Assembly (NCBI RefSeq): GCF_009866765.1
Contig: NZ_CP019431.1
Coordinates: 5,518,001-5,582,000, forward strand
DNA length: 64,000 nt
Direction: 5' to 3'
From: Pseudomonas sp. S35
GTDB lineage: Bacteria > Pseudomonadota > Gammaproteobacteria > Pseudomonadales > Pseudomonadaceae
Shown here: piece after piece, positions 17,662 to 29,335 of the stretch
How positions within the stretch are numbered: position 1 is the first letter of the stretch
Layout of the letters: each line of letters opens with the position of its first letter
Notes under the pieces: generated by a model
What the model was told of the DNA's origin: nothing
Database searches by the model: none
The model's input: the letters and a program-made list of their open reading frames with translations, nothing else
Program-made: the position numbers and the translations under genes

Positions 17662-18033
17662 ATGCCACAACTTCAACCAGGCATGGCGCGCATCCGGGTC
17701 AAGGACCTGTGCCTGCGCACCTTCATCGGCATCAATGAGGACGAGATCCTCAACAAGCAGGATGTGCTGATCAACCTGACCATCCTGTATGCCGCCCAAG
17801 AGGCGGTACGCGACAACGACATCGACCACGCGCTGAACTACCGCACCATCACCAAGGCGATCATCGCCCATGTGGAAGGCAACCGCTTCGCCCTGCTGGA
17901 GCGCCTGACCCAGGAGTTGCTGGACCTGGTGATGAGCAATGAGTCGGTGCTGTATGCCGAAGTCGAAGTAGACAAGCCCCATGCACTGCGCTTTGCCGAA
18001 TCGGTTTCGATCACCCTGGCGGCCAGCCGCTGA
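17662..18033 (+). CDS. folX: Dihydroneopterin triphosphate 2'-epimerase FolX
   Basis: The 123-residue protein belongs to the FolB/FolX tunnelling-fold family. Visible family marks are the start [19 protein letters not shown] and the NYRTITK and [11 protein letters not shown] segments. FolX epimerises dihydroneopterin triphosphate to the monapterin form, which FolM later reduces. ATG 17662 lies 2 bp past the folE stop, so translation is probably coupled; longer in-frame starts inside folE were rejected. FolB is the alternative identity, but the folM neighbour and length favour FolX. Confidence 0.87.
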   Translation: MPQLQPGMARIRVKDLCLRTFIGINEDEILNKQDVLINLTILYAAQEAVRDNDIDHALNYRTITKAIIAHVEGNRFALLERLTQELLDLVMSNESVLYAEVEVDKPHALRFAESVSITLAASR

Positions 18034-18049
18034 CCATTAAGTGAACCCT

Positions 18050-18346
18050 ATGAACGACCAACAACGCCTCGAACTCGAAGCCGCCGCCTTTCGCCGGCTG
18101 GTAGCACACCTGGACAGCCGCAAGGATGTGCAGAACATCGACCTGATGAACCTCTCCGGGTTCTGCCGCAACTGCTTGTCGAAGTGGTACAAGGCCGAGG
18201 CCGATGAGCGCCAGATCGAGCTGAGCCTCGATGACGCCCGTGAAGTGGTGTACGGCATGCCGTACGCCGAGTGGAAAGCCCAATACCAGAAAGAAGCCAG
18301 CGCCGACCAACAGGCGGCGTTCGCCAAAGGAAAAACCCATGACTGA
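18050..18346 (+). CDS. DUF1244 family protein
   Basis: The 98-residue acidic, helical protein carries the conserved DUF1244 core LMNLSGFCRNCLSKWYKAEAD with its CxxC pair. The function of this family is not established. ATG 18050 was chosen over the GTG at 18041. It follows folX by 16 bp and overlaps the next gene by 8 bp, so all five genes from folM to the hopJ-like gene are probably co-transcribed. Confidence 0.85.
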   Translation: MNDQQRLELEAAAFRRLVAHLDSRKDVQNIDLMNLSGFCRNCLSKWYKAEADERQIELSLDDAREVVYGMPYAEWKAQYQKEASADQQAAFAKGKTHD

Positions 18347-18680
18347 TTTGAACACCCTGCGCGCCAGCCTCAACAGCGGCGAACACGTTTTTGCCGATAC
18401 CCTGGCGTTTATTGCCGCCGGTTATGACTACCAGCCGCAAGCCTTCACCAACGGCGCGGTGGAAAACGCGGCCGGGCAAAATGAAGGGTCGTGCAAGACT
18501 TTGGGCTTGGCGGTACTGGAAGGCTTGAGTGATCAGCAAGCGCTGCTGGCGTTTGGTGAGCATTACCGCTCGGTGCTGGCGACGCCTGAGGGCAGCGACC
18601 ACGGCAATATTCGGGCATTGATTGCCAATGGCCTGGCCGGCGTGAAATTCAGCGCGCAGCCCCTGGCCCGCAAATCCTAA
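18339..18680 (+). CDS. HopJ-family protein
   Basis: The 113-residue protein (MTDLNTLRASLNSGEHVFADTLAFI...) matches the HopJ family: the GYDYQPQAFTNGAVENAAGQNEGS core is diagnostic. Despite the name from a P. syringae effector screen, it is widespread in non-pathogens and seems to be a housekeeping protein of unknown role. It starts inside the end of the DUF1244 gene (8-bp overlap) and closes the folM operon; a terminator-like hairpin follows 14 bp later. Confidence 0.87.
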   Translation: MTDLNTLRASLNSGEHVFADTLAFIAAGYDYQPQAFTNGAVENAAGQNEGSCKTLGLAVLEGLSDQQALLAFGEHYRSVLATPEGSDHGNIRALIANGLAGVKFSAQPLARKS

Positions 18681-18694
18681 GTCAGACGCAGATC

Positions 18695-18733
18695 AAAATG
18701 TGGGAGGGGGCTTGCCCCCTCCCACATTTTTTT
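18695..18733 (+). terminator. REP-type terminator of the folM operon
   Basis: The stem AAATGTGGGAGGGGG pairs perfectly with CCCCCTCCCACATTT and is followed by further T residues on the plus strand. As the minus strand also ends in T-rich sequence, it can serve the convergent trxB gene as well. Confidence 0.8.
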
Positions 18734-18743
18734 GTGGCGCTGG

Positions 18744-19715
<972 letters not shown>

Positions 19716-19987
19716 CTATCGACCGCCCGCACTACAAGGCGGCGGGAATAAAAAAGGACCGCGAAGCACTTGGGGAAGGCTTGAACTCGCGGATCCTGAA
19801 AATAATGGGTGCAGCGTATAGAGGGGGGCAAGATTAAGGAAATACGGAATAACAATCCAGCTCATAGGCGGTCTCTATGCTTTGAGCCCGGTTAATCGAC
19901 GCGTTTGTTACTGCTGATGTCGCCGCTTTCGCCTGGGATACAAAGCCGGTAAGGTCGGCGCGTTCGTCATCCTGCTCGGAGTTCTCC

Positions 19988-20752
19988 ATGCCTGCCCCTG
20001 CTCTTTCCGGCCCGCAATACCTGCGTGAAGGCCTCAAACTGGTGTTGAGCCCAGGCTTGCGTCTGTTTGTGTTGCTGCCGCTGGTGATCAATATCGTGCT
20101 GTTCGTCGGCTTGATCTATTTCGCCGGCCATCAATTCAGCCTGTGGGTCGATCACCTGATGCCGACGTTGCCAAGCTGGCTGAGTTTTCTGAATTACCTG
20201 CTGTGGCCATTGTTTGTCGTGTTGGTGGTGCTGATGGTGTTTTTCACCTTCACCATGCTCGCCAATATCATCGCCGCGCCGTTCAATGGCTTTCTCTCGG
20301 AGAAGGTCGAAGTGGTAGTGCGTGGCACCGACGACTTCCCGGCGTTCAGCTGGGGCGAGTTGATCGCGATGGTCCCGCGCACCCTGGCCCGGGAGATGCG
20401 CAAGCTGGGTTACTTCCTGCCGCGGGCGATTGGCCTGTTTATCCTGTCGTTCATCCCGGTGGTGAACCTGATCGCCGCGCCGCTGTGGTTGCTGTTCGGT
20501 GTGTGGATGATGGCGATCCAATACATCGACTACCCGGCGGACAACCACAAGCTGGGCTGGAACGAAATGCTCGCCTGGCTGCGCCAGAAACGCTGGCAAA
20601 GCATGAGCTTTGGCGGGATCGTCTACCTGGTGCTGTTGGTGCCGGTGGTCAACCTGCTGATGATGCCAGCAGCGGTGGCCGGGGCCACGTTGTTCTGGGT
20701 GCGTGAGCAAGGGGCCGAGGCCATGGAAACACCTAAGGTGACCCCGTCATAA
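19988..20752 (+). CDS. cysZ: Sulfate transporter CysZ
   Basis: The 254-residue membrane protein has the family start [25 protein letters not shown], several hydrophobic segments, and the conserved [13 protein letters not shown] and [13 protein letters not shown] regions. CysZ supplies sulfate for cysteine synthesis across the inner membrane. ATG 19988 follows a GGAG. It is 281 bp from the divergent trxB start. Confidence 0.93.
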   Translation: MPAPALSGPQYLREGLKLVLSPGLRLFVLLPLVINIVLFVGLIYFAGHQFSLWVDHLMPTLPSWLSFLNYLLWPLFVVLVVLMVFFTFTMLANIIAAPFNGFLSEKVEVVVRGTDDFPAFSWGELIAMVPRTLAREMRKLGYFLPRAIGLFILSFIPVVNLIAAPLWLLFGVWMMAIQYIDYPADNHKLGWNEMLAWLRQKRWQSMSFGGIVYLVLLVPVVNLLMMPAAVAGATLFWVREQGAEAMETPKVTPS

Positions 20753-20806
20753 ATCCATCATCCAGATGACACAATGACGACATGGCCCACGGCGACACTG
20801 TGGGTC

Positions 20807-21985
20807 ATGACGACAGCTTCGCTTCACATCACCCTGATCACTGAAACCTTCCCGCCGGAAATCAACGGGGTGGCCAATACCCTTGGTCGCCTGTGCGACG
20901 GTTTGCGCGCACGCGGCCATCAAGTCGAGCTGGTTCGCCCACGCCAAGGCGCCGACCAGAGCCGTCCCAGTGACGCCGACCTGCTGCTGTGTCGCGGCTG
21001 GCCGTTACCGGGCTATCCAGGCCTGCAATGGGGCCAGTCGTCGATGCACAAGTTACTGCGACGCTGGACGCGGCAACGCCCAGACGTGCTGTACATCGCC
21101 ACTGAGGGGCCGCTGGGGCTGTCGGCATTGCGTGCAGCGCGGCGCCTGGGCATCAGCGTGGTCAGTGGTTTTCACACCAACTTCCAGCAGTATTCGAACC
21201 AGTACGGCTTGAGCCTGCTCAGTCGCGTGGTGACGCATTACCTGCGCTGGTTTCACAACCGCTCGACCCTGACCCTGGTGCCCAGCGCCAGCCAGCGCCT
21301 GGAACTGGAGCGTCGCCATTTCGAGCGCCTGGGGATGTTGTCGCGCGGTGTAGACAGCCAGTTGTTCCACCCAGCCAAACGCGATAACGCGTTGCGTGAA
21401 AGCTGGGCGCTGACTAACGATCAAATCGCCGTGCTGCATGTGGGCCGCCTGGCACAGGAAAAAAACCTGGGGCTGCTCAAGCGCTGCTTCGAAACCTTGC
21501 AAGACACCTACCCACTGCGCCAGATGAAACTGATCATCGTCGGCGACGGCCCGCAACGGGCGACGATGGAAAAGGAACTGCCCGAGGCGATTTTCTGCGG
21601 CACCCTGCGCGGTGAAGAACTGGCGCGGCACTACGCGTCCGGTGACGTGTTCCTGTTCCCCAGCCTGACCGAAACCTTCGGCAACGTGGTGCTGGAAGCA
21701 ATGGCCTCGGGACTGGGTGTGGTGGCTTACGATCAGGCAGCCGCGACCCAGCATATTCGCCATGGCTACAACGGCGTACTGGCGATGCCAGGCGATGAGG
21801 ACGCGTTTTGTGACGCCGCCAACTGGCTGCTGGAGGATGCGGAGAGTTTACGCCGCATGCGCTTGAATGCGCGCCAACATGCAAGCCGCCAGGGTTGGCC
21901 GGCAATTATCGAGCAGTTTGAAATCCAATTACGCAGCGTTTGCGCAGAGCATTTTGTGATGCCAGCAGAGCCTTATACACCTTGA
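20807..21985 (+). CDS. GT4-type glycosyltransferase
   Basis: The 392-residue protein starts MTTASLHITLITETFPPEINGV, the N-terminal strand and loop of GT4 (GT-B fold) enzymes such as GDP-mannose-dependent alpha-mannosyltransferases. The donor-site motif (FLFPSLTETFGNVVLEAMASG), with E-x7-E, is present near residue 300. ATG 20807 is preferred because the family begins there; ATG 20774 would add 11 residues. It is likely to modify a lipid or envelope glycan. The donor and acceptor are unknown. Confidence 0.84.
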   Translation: MTTASLHITLITETFPPEINGVANTLGRLCDGLRARGHQVELVRPRQGADQSRPSDADLLLCRGWPLPGYPGLQWGQSSMHKLLRRWTRQRPDVLYIATEGPLGLSALRAARRLGISVVSGFHTNFQQYSNQYGLSLLSRVVTHYLRWFHNRSTLTLVPSASQRLELERRHFERLGMLSRGVDSQLFHPAKRDNALRESWALTNDQIAVLHVGRLAQEKNLGLLKRCFETLQDTYPLRQMKLIIVGDGPQRATMEKELPEAIFCGTLRGEELARHYASGDVFLFPSLTETFGNVVLEAMASGLGVVAYDQAAATQHIRHGYNGVLAMPGDEDAFCDAANWLLEDAESLRRMRLNARQHASRQGWPAIIEQFEIQLRSVCAEHFVMPAEPYTP

Positions 21986-22131
21986 GTCAACGGCCGTTTG
22001 GTGGCGCCCTTACCATCCTCCACTCAAGCATTACCGGGTATTTAAATGAGGGAACAGCTGGCGGCGAACGACCACTTAAAGGTACCTGCCAGTTGAGGCA
22101 GAACTCTTAAATTAAATGGAGATATTCAAAG

Positions 22132-22311
22132 ATGGCTACTTATGGAATGGGTATACGCAATGGCGTCAACATGCCAACGGCGGAGTGGATGCGTCAGCAA
22201 CAATGGTTGGATCAATCCCGAGCCGAACCGCCAACCTACGACCAATCCACGCGAAAAGAAGGGCACAAGACCGATCATAGCCACGAGCTGAAGAAGTCAC
22301 TGGAATACTGA
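22132..22311 (+). CDS. Small hydrophilic protein of unknown function
   Basis: An ATG after a GGAGA about 9 bases upstream opens a 59-codon frame ending TGA at 22309-22311. The product begins MATYGMGIRNGVNMPTAEWM and is rich in Gln, Lys and His, with no signal peptide or membrane segment. Codon use is ordinary. It sits alone between the glycosyltransferase and the convergent old yellow enzyme gene. I do not recognise the family. Confidence 0.6.
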   Translation: MATYGMGIRNGVNMPTAEWMRQQQWLDQSRAEPPTYDQSTRKEGHKTDHSHELKKSLEY

Positions 22312-22361
22312 GCCACTGAAGCTGCACAGCCCCCTGTGAACATCACAGGGAGCTGAGGCCG

Positions 22362-23465
22362 TTACACCAGGCTCGTCAACGCCTCACGACTGAATGGCAG
22401 GATGTCGCCCTCACGGCCTTCACGCACCTTCACGGCCCAATCCGGGTCCACCAGCAAAGCGCGGCCGACTGCAACCAGGTCGAATTCATCGTTGTTCAGG
22501 CGCTCCAACAGTTTCTCCAGGCTGGCCGGCTGCGCGACTTTATCGGTGTTGACCATGAACTGCAGGAACTCGCCATCCAGACCCACGCTGCCCACGGTGA
22601 TGGTCGGTTTGCCGGTGAGCTGGCGTGTCCAGCCGGCCAGGTTGAGATCGGAGCCGTCGAATTCCGGCTCCCAGAAACGGCGGGTGGAGCAGTGGAAAAT
22701 ATCTACGCCAGCCTCAGATAACGGCTTGAGAAACTCAGCCAGCGCCTCGGGGGTTTGCACCAGACGCGCCGTGTAGTCCTGCTGCTTCCACTGGGAGAAG
22801 CGCAAGATGATCGCAAAGTCCGGGCCGACAGCGGCGCGGGTGGCCTGGATCAGCTCAATGGCAAACCGCGAACGGTTGGCCAGGCTGCCGCCGTATTCAT
22901 CGGTGCGCTGGTTGCTGCCCTCCCAGAAGAACTGATCGACCAGGTAGCCGTGGGCGCCGTGGATTTCCACGCCATCCATGCCGATGCTTTGAGCATCTTT
23001 GGCAGCTTGGGCGAAGGCGTTGATCACGTCCTTGATGTCTTGGGTGGTCATGCCGTGGACGACTACAGTGCCATCCTTGAGTTTTTCCATCGGCCCATAA
23101 GCCGGCACGCTGGCATCAGGCTCGGTGCCGATACGACGCACGCTGCCCACGTGCCACAACTGCGGGACGATCTTGCCGCCCTCGGCATGCACCGCGTCGA
23201 CCACCTTCTTCCAGCCGGCCAACGCAGCCTCACCGTAGAAATGCGGGACATTCGGGTAGCCGTTGGAGGCCTGGTGACCGACCACGGTGCCTTCGGTGAT
23301 GATCAGGCCCACGCCAGCGGCAGCGCGGCGACGGTAGTATTCGATGACGTTGGCGTTGGGTACACCGCCCGGAGAAAACGAGCGGGTCATCGGCGCCATG
23401 ACCACACGGGTCGACAGTTGCAGTGCACCGAGCTGGAACGGTTTGAACAAGGCTTGGACAGGCAT
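22362..23465 (-). CDS. Old yellow enzyme family alkene reductase/NADH:flavin oxidoreductase
   Basis: The 367-residue TIM-barrel protein begins FKPFQLGALQLSTRVVMAPMTRS and has the FMN and substrate-site segment EIHGAHGYLVDQFFWEGSNQRTDEYGG. It reduces activated alkenes with NAD(P)H in the cytoplasm. In place of the usual HN or HH substrate-binding pair I read HGAH. The gene stands alone, with a REP hairpin upstream. The physiological substrate is unknown. Confidence 0.9.
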   Translation of the reverse strand: MPVQALFKPFQLGALQLSTRVVMAPMTRSFSPGGVPNANVIEYYRRRAAAGVGLIITEGTVVGHQASNGYPNVPHFYGEAALAGWKKVVDAVHAEGGKIVPQLWHVGSVRRIGTEPDASVPAYGPMEKLKDGTVVVHGMTTQDIKDVINAFAQAAKDAQSIGMDGVEIHGAHGYLVDQFFWEGSNQRTDEYGGSLANRSRFAIELIQATRAAVGPDFAIILRFSQWKQQDYTARLVQTPEALAEFLKPLSEAGVDIFHCSTRRFWEPEFDGSDLNLAGWTRQLTGKPTITVGSVGLDGEFLQFMVNTDKVAQPASLEKLLERLNNDEFDLVAVGRALLVDPDWAVKVREGREGDILPFSREALTSLV

Positions 23466-23585
23466 GGGGGCACTCCACGGGGACGAGATTTATGACGTGG
23501 ATAATATGGAGAGTGTAGCCTGCCGGGTAGCACTATTGATCTGGGTGATTAAGGACTAAAAGCGCAGAAAGTGAATGACCGCGAA

Positions 23586-23615
23586 TCTGTGGCAAGCGGG
23601 CTCGCTCACCACAGA
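23586..23615. repeat. Solitary REP-type hairpin
   Basis: TCTGTGG...CCACAGA arms enclose AGCGGGCTCGCT, the core of the second REP family in this window. It lies just after the glutathione peroxidase stop. Confidence 0.65.
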
Positions 23616-23629
23616 CGCGGCGCAGGGTG

Positions 23630-24112
23630 TCAGCTCAGGGCTTTTTCGATGGCCTGGACGATGGTTGGATCATCCGGAGCCGTGCGCGGCGAGAAGCGTG
23701 CGAGCACGCGGCCATCTTTACCGAGCAGGAATTTTTCGAAGTTCCAGGTGATATCCCCAGGAAACTCGGCGCCCTCGCCCGCCAGCAAACGGTAGAGCTG
23801 GTGACGGTCCGGGCCGTTTACATCGAGCTTGCTGCCCAGGGGGAAAGTCACACCGTAGTTCAGGCTGCAGAACTCGCGGATTTGCTCTTCGGTACCCGGT
23901 TCCTGGCCGGCAAACTGGTTGCACGGCAGGCCCAGTACGGTAAACCCCTGGTCCTTGTACTGCTGATAGAGGTTTTCCAACGCCGCATATTGCGGGGTCA
24001 GGCCGCATTTGGAGGCCACGTTGACCACCAGCACAACGTGCCCCTTGAAGGGCGCCAGTGGCAGTTCTTGTCCGTCCAAAGCTTTGAGTTTCAGGTCGTG
24101 GAAAGCACTCAT
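23630..24112 (-). CDS. Glutathione peroxidase family (BtuE-like) peroxidase
   Basis: The 160-residue protein has the peroxidatic Cys in NVASKCGLTPQY, the Gln/Trp partners in LGLPCNQFAGQEPG and ITWNFEKFLLG. Bacterial members usually use thioredoxin to reduce hydroperoxides. ATG 24112 starts MSAFHDLKLKALDGQ; in-frame starts upstream are too long for the family. creA lies upstream on the same strand, 101 bp away. Confidence 0.92.
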   Translation of the reverse strand: MSAFHDLKLKALDGQELPLAPFKGHVVLVVNVASKCGLTPQYAALENLYQQYKDQGFTVLGLPCNQFAGQEPGTEEQIREFCSLNYGVTFPLGSKLDVNGPDRHQLYRLLAGEGAEFPGDITWNFEKFLLGKDGRVLARFSPRTAPDDPTIVQAIEKALS

Positions 24113-24213
24113 GACGAACTCCAGATATCCCATGTTCTTCGCATTGCAGCTGTTCGAGATTACAACCCGCAAGCCTGCAATCATAGACGCCGATTACAAA
24201 ACCCGCCTGCGGA

Positions 24214-24678
24214 TTACTGAGCGGTCGGCCACGGCAGGATCGGAATCGCCGTCACCGCGTTCTGAGGGCTGCCCTCGATCAGACGGTCGCTGTAGACCAG
24301 ATACACCAGGGTATTGCGCTTCTTGTCGAGAAAGCGCACCACCTGCATGGTCTTGAACACCAGCGAGGTGCGTTCCTTGAACACTTCGTCGCCATCCTTA
24401 AGCTCGCCCTTGAAACGGATCGGGCCAACCTGGCGGCAGGCAATCGACGCTTCGGCGCGGTCTTCGGCCAGGCCCAGGCCGCCTTTGACGCCGCCGGTCT
24501 TGGCACGCGACAAGTAGCACGTCACGCCGTCGACCTTGGGGTCGTCAAACGCTTCCACGACGATTCGGTCATTGGGGCCGACAAACTTGAACACCGTCGA
24601 CACCTGGCCAATCTCTTCGGCCGAGGCCAGCAGCGGCATGGCCAGCAGTAGGCCGAGCAATCCCTTCATTACGCGCAT
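24214..24678 (-). CDS. creA: CreA family periplasmic protein
   Basis: The 154-residue product has a signal peptide ([20 protein letters not shown]) and the CreA core [43 protein letters not shown] precedes ATG 24678. It follows proB by 15 bp and ends the obgE-proB-creA unit. The function of CreA is not known. Confidence 0.9.
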   Translation of the reverse strand: MRVMKGLLGLLLAMPLLASAEEIGQVSTVFKFVGPNDRIVVEAFDDPKVDGVTCYLSRAKTGGVKGGLGLAEDRAEASIACRQVGPIRFKGELKDGDEVFKERTSLVFKTMQVVRFLDKKRNTLVYLVYSDRLIEGSPQNAVTAIPILPWPTAQ

Positions 24679-24693
24679 CGTGTATTCCTTTGG

Positions 24694-25812
24694 TTAGACC
24701 AGGATCAGGTTGTCGCGGTGCACCAGTTCCGGTTCCGCCATGTAGCCCAAGAGTCCGACAATCGCATCAGAGGATTGTCCAATAATCTTCTGCGCCTCCA
24801 AGGCACTGTAGTTGGCCAGGCCACGGGCAATCTCGCGGCCATCCGGCGCGACGCACACCACCATCTCGCCACGGCGGAAACTGCCCTGCACCAACTTGAC
24901 GCCCACCGGCAGCAGGCTCTTGTTGCCTTGGGACAGTGCCGACACCGCGCCATCGTCCAGCACCAGGGTGCCACGGGTTTGCAGGTGCCCGGCCAGCCAC
25001 TGCTTGCGCGCCGCCAGCATGCCGCGTTCCGGCGACAGCAACGTGCCAATGCGCTCGCCCGCCTTGAGGCGGTCCAGCACGCGCTCCAGGCGCCCACCGA
25101 CGATGATGGTGTGGGCACCGGAGCGTGCCGCCAAGCGTGCAGCGCGCAGCTTGGTCTGCATGCCGCCACGACCCAGGGCGCCGCCGACACTGCCGGCCAC
25201 GGCGTCCAGCGCCGGGTCATCGGCACGCGCCTCATAAATAAGCTGCGCATCGGGGTTGTTGCGCGGGTCGGCGTCGAACATGCCGTCGCGGTCGGTGAGG
25301 ATCACCAGCAAGTCGGCCTCCACCAGGTTGGCCACCAGGGCAGCCAGGGTGTCGTTGTCGCCGAAACGGATTTCGTCGGTGACCACGGTGTCGTTCTCGT
25401 TGATCACCGGGATGACCTTGAGCTCCACCAGCGCACGCAAGGTGCTGCGAGCGTTGAGGTAGCGCTTGCGGTCGGACAGGTCATCGTGGGTCAGCAGGAT
25501 CTGCGCCGTGTGGCGGCCGTGCTCGGCAAAGCTGGACTCCCAGGCTTGCACCAGGCCCATCTGGCCGATGGCGGCGGCGGCTTGCAGTTCGTGCATCGCG
25601 CTGGGTCGCGCGGTCCAGCCGAGGCGGCTCATCCCGGCGGCAACTGCCCCGGACGACACCAGCACCAACTCGACACCGGCCTCATGCAAGGCCACCATCT
25701 GCTCCACCCAGACGCTCATGGCTGCACGATCCAGACCTTTGCCATCCGCCGTCAGCAGCGCACTTCCGATCTTTACGACCCAGCGCTGCGCACCTGTCAC
25801 TTTGCTCCGCAT
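24694..25812 (-). CDS. proB: Glutamate 5-kinase
   Basis: The 372-residue enzyme phosphorylates glutamate in the first step of proline synthesis. It has the amino acid kinase domain ([39 protein letters not shown]) and a C-terminal PUA domain (about 275-372). The start [11 protein letters not shown] at 25812 fits the family; ATG 25815 is immediately upstream and AAGG is 6-9 bases before either. It lies 111 bp after obgE on the same strand. Confidence 0.95.
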   Translation of the reverse strand: MRSKVTGAQRWVVKIGSALLTADGKGLDRAAMSVWVEQMVALHEAGVELVLVSSGAVAAGMSRLGWTARPSAMHELQAAAAIGQMGLVQAWESSFAEHGRHTAQILLTHDDLSDRKRYLNARSTLRALVELKVIPVINENDTVVTDEIRFGDNDTLAALVANLVEADLLVILTDRDGMFDADPRNNPDAQLIYEARADDPALDAVAGSVGGALGRGGMQTKLRAARLAARSGAHTIIVGGRLERVLDRLKAGERIGTLLSPERGMLAARKQWLAGHLQTRGTLVLDDGAVSALSQGNKSLLPVGVKLVQGSFRRGEMVVCVAPDGREIARGLANYSALEAQKIIGQSSDAIVGLLGYMAEPELVHRDNLILV

Positions 25813-25923
25813 CATCTTCAACCTTAGATTGAGGGCTGCGCGACCCAGCGCGGCCCATAACGTTAAACCCGGATACTAAAACGCCGCTCTATAGAGAGCG
25901 GCGTTCAAGTTTACTGCAACGGA

Positions 25924-27177
<1,254 letters not shown>

Positions 27178-27295
27178 TTAAAAAACCAAGACATAAGACT
27201 CTTGCAAAAATGAGCGCAGCGACCTCAATCAGCGACCGCAAACCAGCGCCTGAGCTCATCACAAACAGCTTTGCAAGAGACTCACCCCACAAACG

Positions 27296-27324
27296 AAAAA
27301 GCCCCGTCGCAAGACAGGGCTTTT
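27296..27324 (-). terminator. Terminator after rpmA
   Basis: On the minus strand AAAAGCCCTGTC-TTGC-GACGGGGCTTTTT forms an 8-bp stem with one G-T pair and ends in five T. It lies 16 bp past rpmA and may attenuate read-through into obgE. Confidence 0.8.
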
Positions 27325-27339
27325 CCAGCGATCTCGCAA

Positions 27340-27597
27340 TTAAGCTGCGACAACGCTCACGTAACGGCGGTTGAACGCGCCTTTTACTTCAAACTTGATC
27401 ACGCCTTCGATTTTCGCGAAGAGGGTGTGATCTTTACCCATGCCTACACCGTAACCGGCGTGGAATTGGGTGCCGCGCTGACGCACGATGATGTTGCCCG
27501 GAATGATTTTCTGGCCGCCATACATCTTAACGCCAAGGCGTTTGGCTTCTGAGTCGCGACCGTTACGGGTACTACCACCAGCTTTTTTGTGTGCCAT
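27340..27597 (-). CDS. rpmA: 50S ribosomal protein L27
   Basis: The 85-residue protein starts [20 protein letters not shown], the standard L27 N-terminus that reaches the peptidyl transferase centre. It follows rplU by 34 bp in the usual rplU-rpmA operon. Confidence 0.98.
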   Translation of the reverse strand: MAHKKAGGSTRNGRDSEAKRLGVKMYGGQKIIPGNIIVRQRGTQFHAGYGVGMGKDHTLFAKIEGVIKFEVKGAFNRRYVSVVAA

Positions 27598-27631
27598 GAG
27601 TCAATTCTCCTAGTGAGGAATTAGGCTGAAA

Positions 27632-27946
27632 TTAAGCCTGAATACCGGTGATTTTGATCTCGGTGTACCACTGGCGGTGGCCCATACGCTTCATGTGGTG
27701 CTTACGACGACGGAACTTGATGATGCGGACTTTATCGTGACGACCTTGGGAGATCACTTCAGCCACAACGGTAGCGCCAGCAACAACTGGAGCGCCGATG
27801 TTCACGTCATCGCCATTGGCGACCAACAGAACGCGATCAAAAGTAACGGATTCGCCAGTAGCGACTTCCAGTTTTTCGATCTTCAGGTATTCACCTGGGG
27901 CGACCTTGTATTGCTTGCCACCAGTAACAATTACTGCGTACGACAT
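27632..27946 (-). CDS. rplU: 50S ribosomal protein L21
   Basis: The 104-residue protein begins [21 protein letters not shown] and has the basic RNA-binding segment [24 protein letters not shown] 27946 was chosen over longer starts, matching the family length. A strong promoter lies 132 bp upstream. Confidence 0.98.
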   Translation of the reverse strand: MSYAVIVTGGKQYKVAPGEYLKIEKLEVATGESVTFDRVLLVANGDDVNIGAPVVAGATVVAEVISQGRHDKVRIIKFRRRKHHMKRMGHRQWYTEIKITGIQA

Positions 27947-28077
27947 GGTATTTCTCCGATAATCCTGCTCACCCAGCGCTTTATAAAAAGAGGTATTGGC
28001 TGGCATGGCTGCATGGGATGGACGTCCCGAATGCAATTGCGTAAGGCAGGTGCTGCCCAGGAAGTTCAGGGTGCGCG

Positions 28078-28106
28078 ATTGTACGCAAGGTAAATGGGTG
28101 TTGCAA
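28078..28106 (-). promoter_or_regulatory. Sigma-70 promoter of rplU-rpmA
   Basis: On the minus strand TTGCAA and TACAAT are separated by 17 bases, upstream of rplU. Confidence 0.7.
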
Positions 28107-28124
28107 GGGGCCGTCTATCGCGCC

Positions 28125-28153
28125 TTGACACCCGGGGGTCAGGGTCCTAGCAT
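28125..28153 (+). promoter_or_regulatory. Sigma-70 promoter of ispB
   Basis: TTGACA and TAGCAT are separated by 17 bases, 33 bp before the ispB ATG. The -35 elements of the two divergent promoters are only 18 bp apart. Confidence 0.7.
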
Positions 28154-28185
28154 GCCGCGCAACCCTTCTGGAGCGACTGTCGCTG

Positions 28186-29154
28186 ATGCAACCCCAAGCT
28201 TTCTACCGCGCGGTCGCGGACGATTTTAGCGCCGTCGACGGCATCATCAAGCAGCAGCTGACGTCTAAAGTGCCGCTGGTCTCCAAAATTGGCGACTACA
28301 TTACGTCGGCGGGCGGTAAACGTCTGCGTCCTTTATTAGTGTTGCTGTGTGGCAAGGCCCTGGGCCGCGAGGGCGATGACCTGCGCCTGCTGGCCGCCAC
28401 CATCGAGTTCCTGCACACCGCCACCCTGCTGCATGACGACGTGGTCGACATGTCCGGCATGCGCCGTGGCCGCGAGACCGCCAATGCCATGTGGGGCAAC
28501 GCCCCAAGCGTGCTGGTGGGCGACTTCCTGTACTCGCGCTCGTTCGAAATGATGGTCGAACTGGGCTCGATGCCGGTGATGAAAATCCTGTCCCAGGCCA
28601 CGCGCATCATCGCCGAAGGCGAGGTGTTGCAGTTGTCGAAGGTCCGCGACGCCAGCACCACCGAAGAAACCTATATGGAAGTGATTCGCGGCAAGACCGC
28701 GATGCTCTTCGAAGCCTCGACCCACAGCGCCGCCGCACTGTGTGGCGCGACCACCGAACAGGCTGAAGCCCTGCGTACCTTTGGTGATCACCTGGGCGTG
28801 GCCTTCCAACTGGTGGACGACCTGCTCGACTACCGTGGCGACGCCGAAACCCTGGGCAAGAACGTCGGTGACGACCTGGCCGAGGGCAAGCCGACCTTGC
28901 CGCTGATCTACACCATGCGCGAAGGCACGCCGGAACAGGCCGCCCTGGTGCGCAAGGCGATCCAGAAAGGCGGGATCGAAGACCTGGAAAGCATCCGTGA
29001 AGCCGTGGAAGCCTCGGGCTCCCTGGACTACACCGCGCAACTGGCGCGTGACTACGTGGCCCGTGCGATCAAGTGCCTCGAAGCCCTGCCGGCCAGCGAA
29101 TACCGGGATGCCCTGGTTGAGCTGAGTGAGTTTGCGGTCGCGCGTACGCACTAA
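28186..29154 (+). CDS. ispB: Octaprenyl/polyprenyl diphosphate synthase
   Basis: The 322-residue trans-prenyltransferase has both aspartate-rich motifs, LLHDDVVDMSGMRRG and QLVDDLLDYRG, and the GGKRLRP substrate-binding segment. It builds the polyprenyl side chain of ubiquinone from farnesyl diphosphate and IPP. The divergent arrangement with rplU is conserved in Gammaproteobacteria. The start MQPQAFYRAVADDF fits the family. Confidence 0.95.
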   Translation: MQPQAFYRAVADDFSAVDGIIKQQLTSKVPLVSKIGDYITSAGGKRLRPLLVLLCGKALGREGDDLRLLAATIEFLHTATLLHDDVVDMSGMRRGRETANAMWGNAPSVLVGDFLYSRSFEMMVELGSMPVMKILSQATRIIAEGEVLQLSKVRDASTTEETYMEVIRGKTAMLFEASTHSAAALCGATTEQAEALRTFGDHLGVAFQLVDDLLDYRGDAETLGKNVGDDLAEGKPTLPLIYTMREGTPEQAALVRKAIQKGGIEDLESIREAVEASGSLDYTAQLARDYVARAIKCLEALPASEYRDALVELSEFAVARTH

Positions 29155-29164
29155 GAAATACCCG

Positions 29165-29254
29165 TGTGGGAGGGGGCTTGCTCCCGATAGCGGTGGATCA
29201 GCCAGTCGATATATCAACTGGAACACCGTCATCGGGAGCAAGCCCCCTCCCACA
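29165..29254. repeat. REP doublet (REPIN)
   Basis: TGTGGGAGGGGGCTTGCTCCCGAT (29165-29188) is matched by its complement at 29229-29252. The two arms differ from other copies by the same change (TCCC/GGGA), so the doublet has kept its arms complementary. It separates ispB from the next gene. Confidence 0.75.
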
Positions 29255-29335
29255 TTTGGATTTCATACAGCCTGCAACACCACAAAACCCTATATAATGT
29301 GCGACTTTAGCCATCCTGCCCTTTAAGGAGCTTTA

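Noticed and set aside
22328..22350. CCCTGTGA-ACA-TCACAGGG hairpin as a terminator
   Set aside because: The stem is perfect but neither strand has a T-tract, so a terminator could not be claimed.
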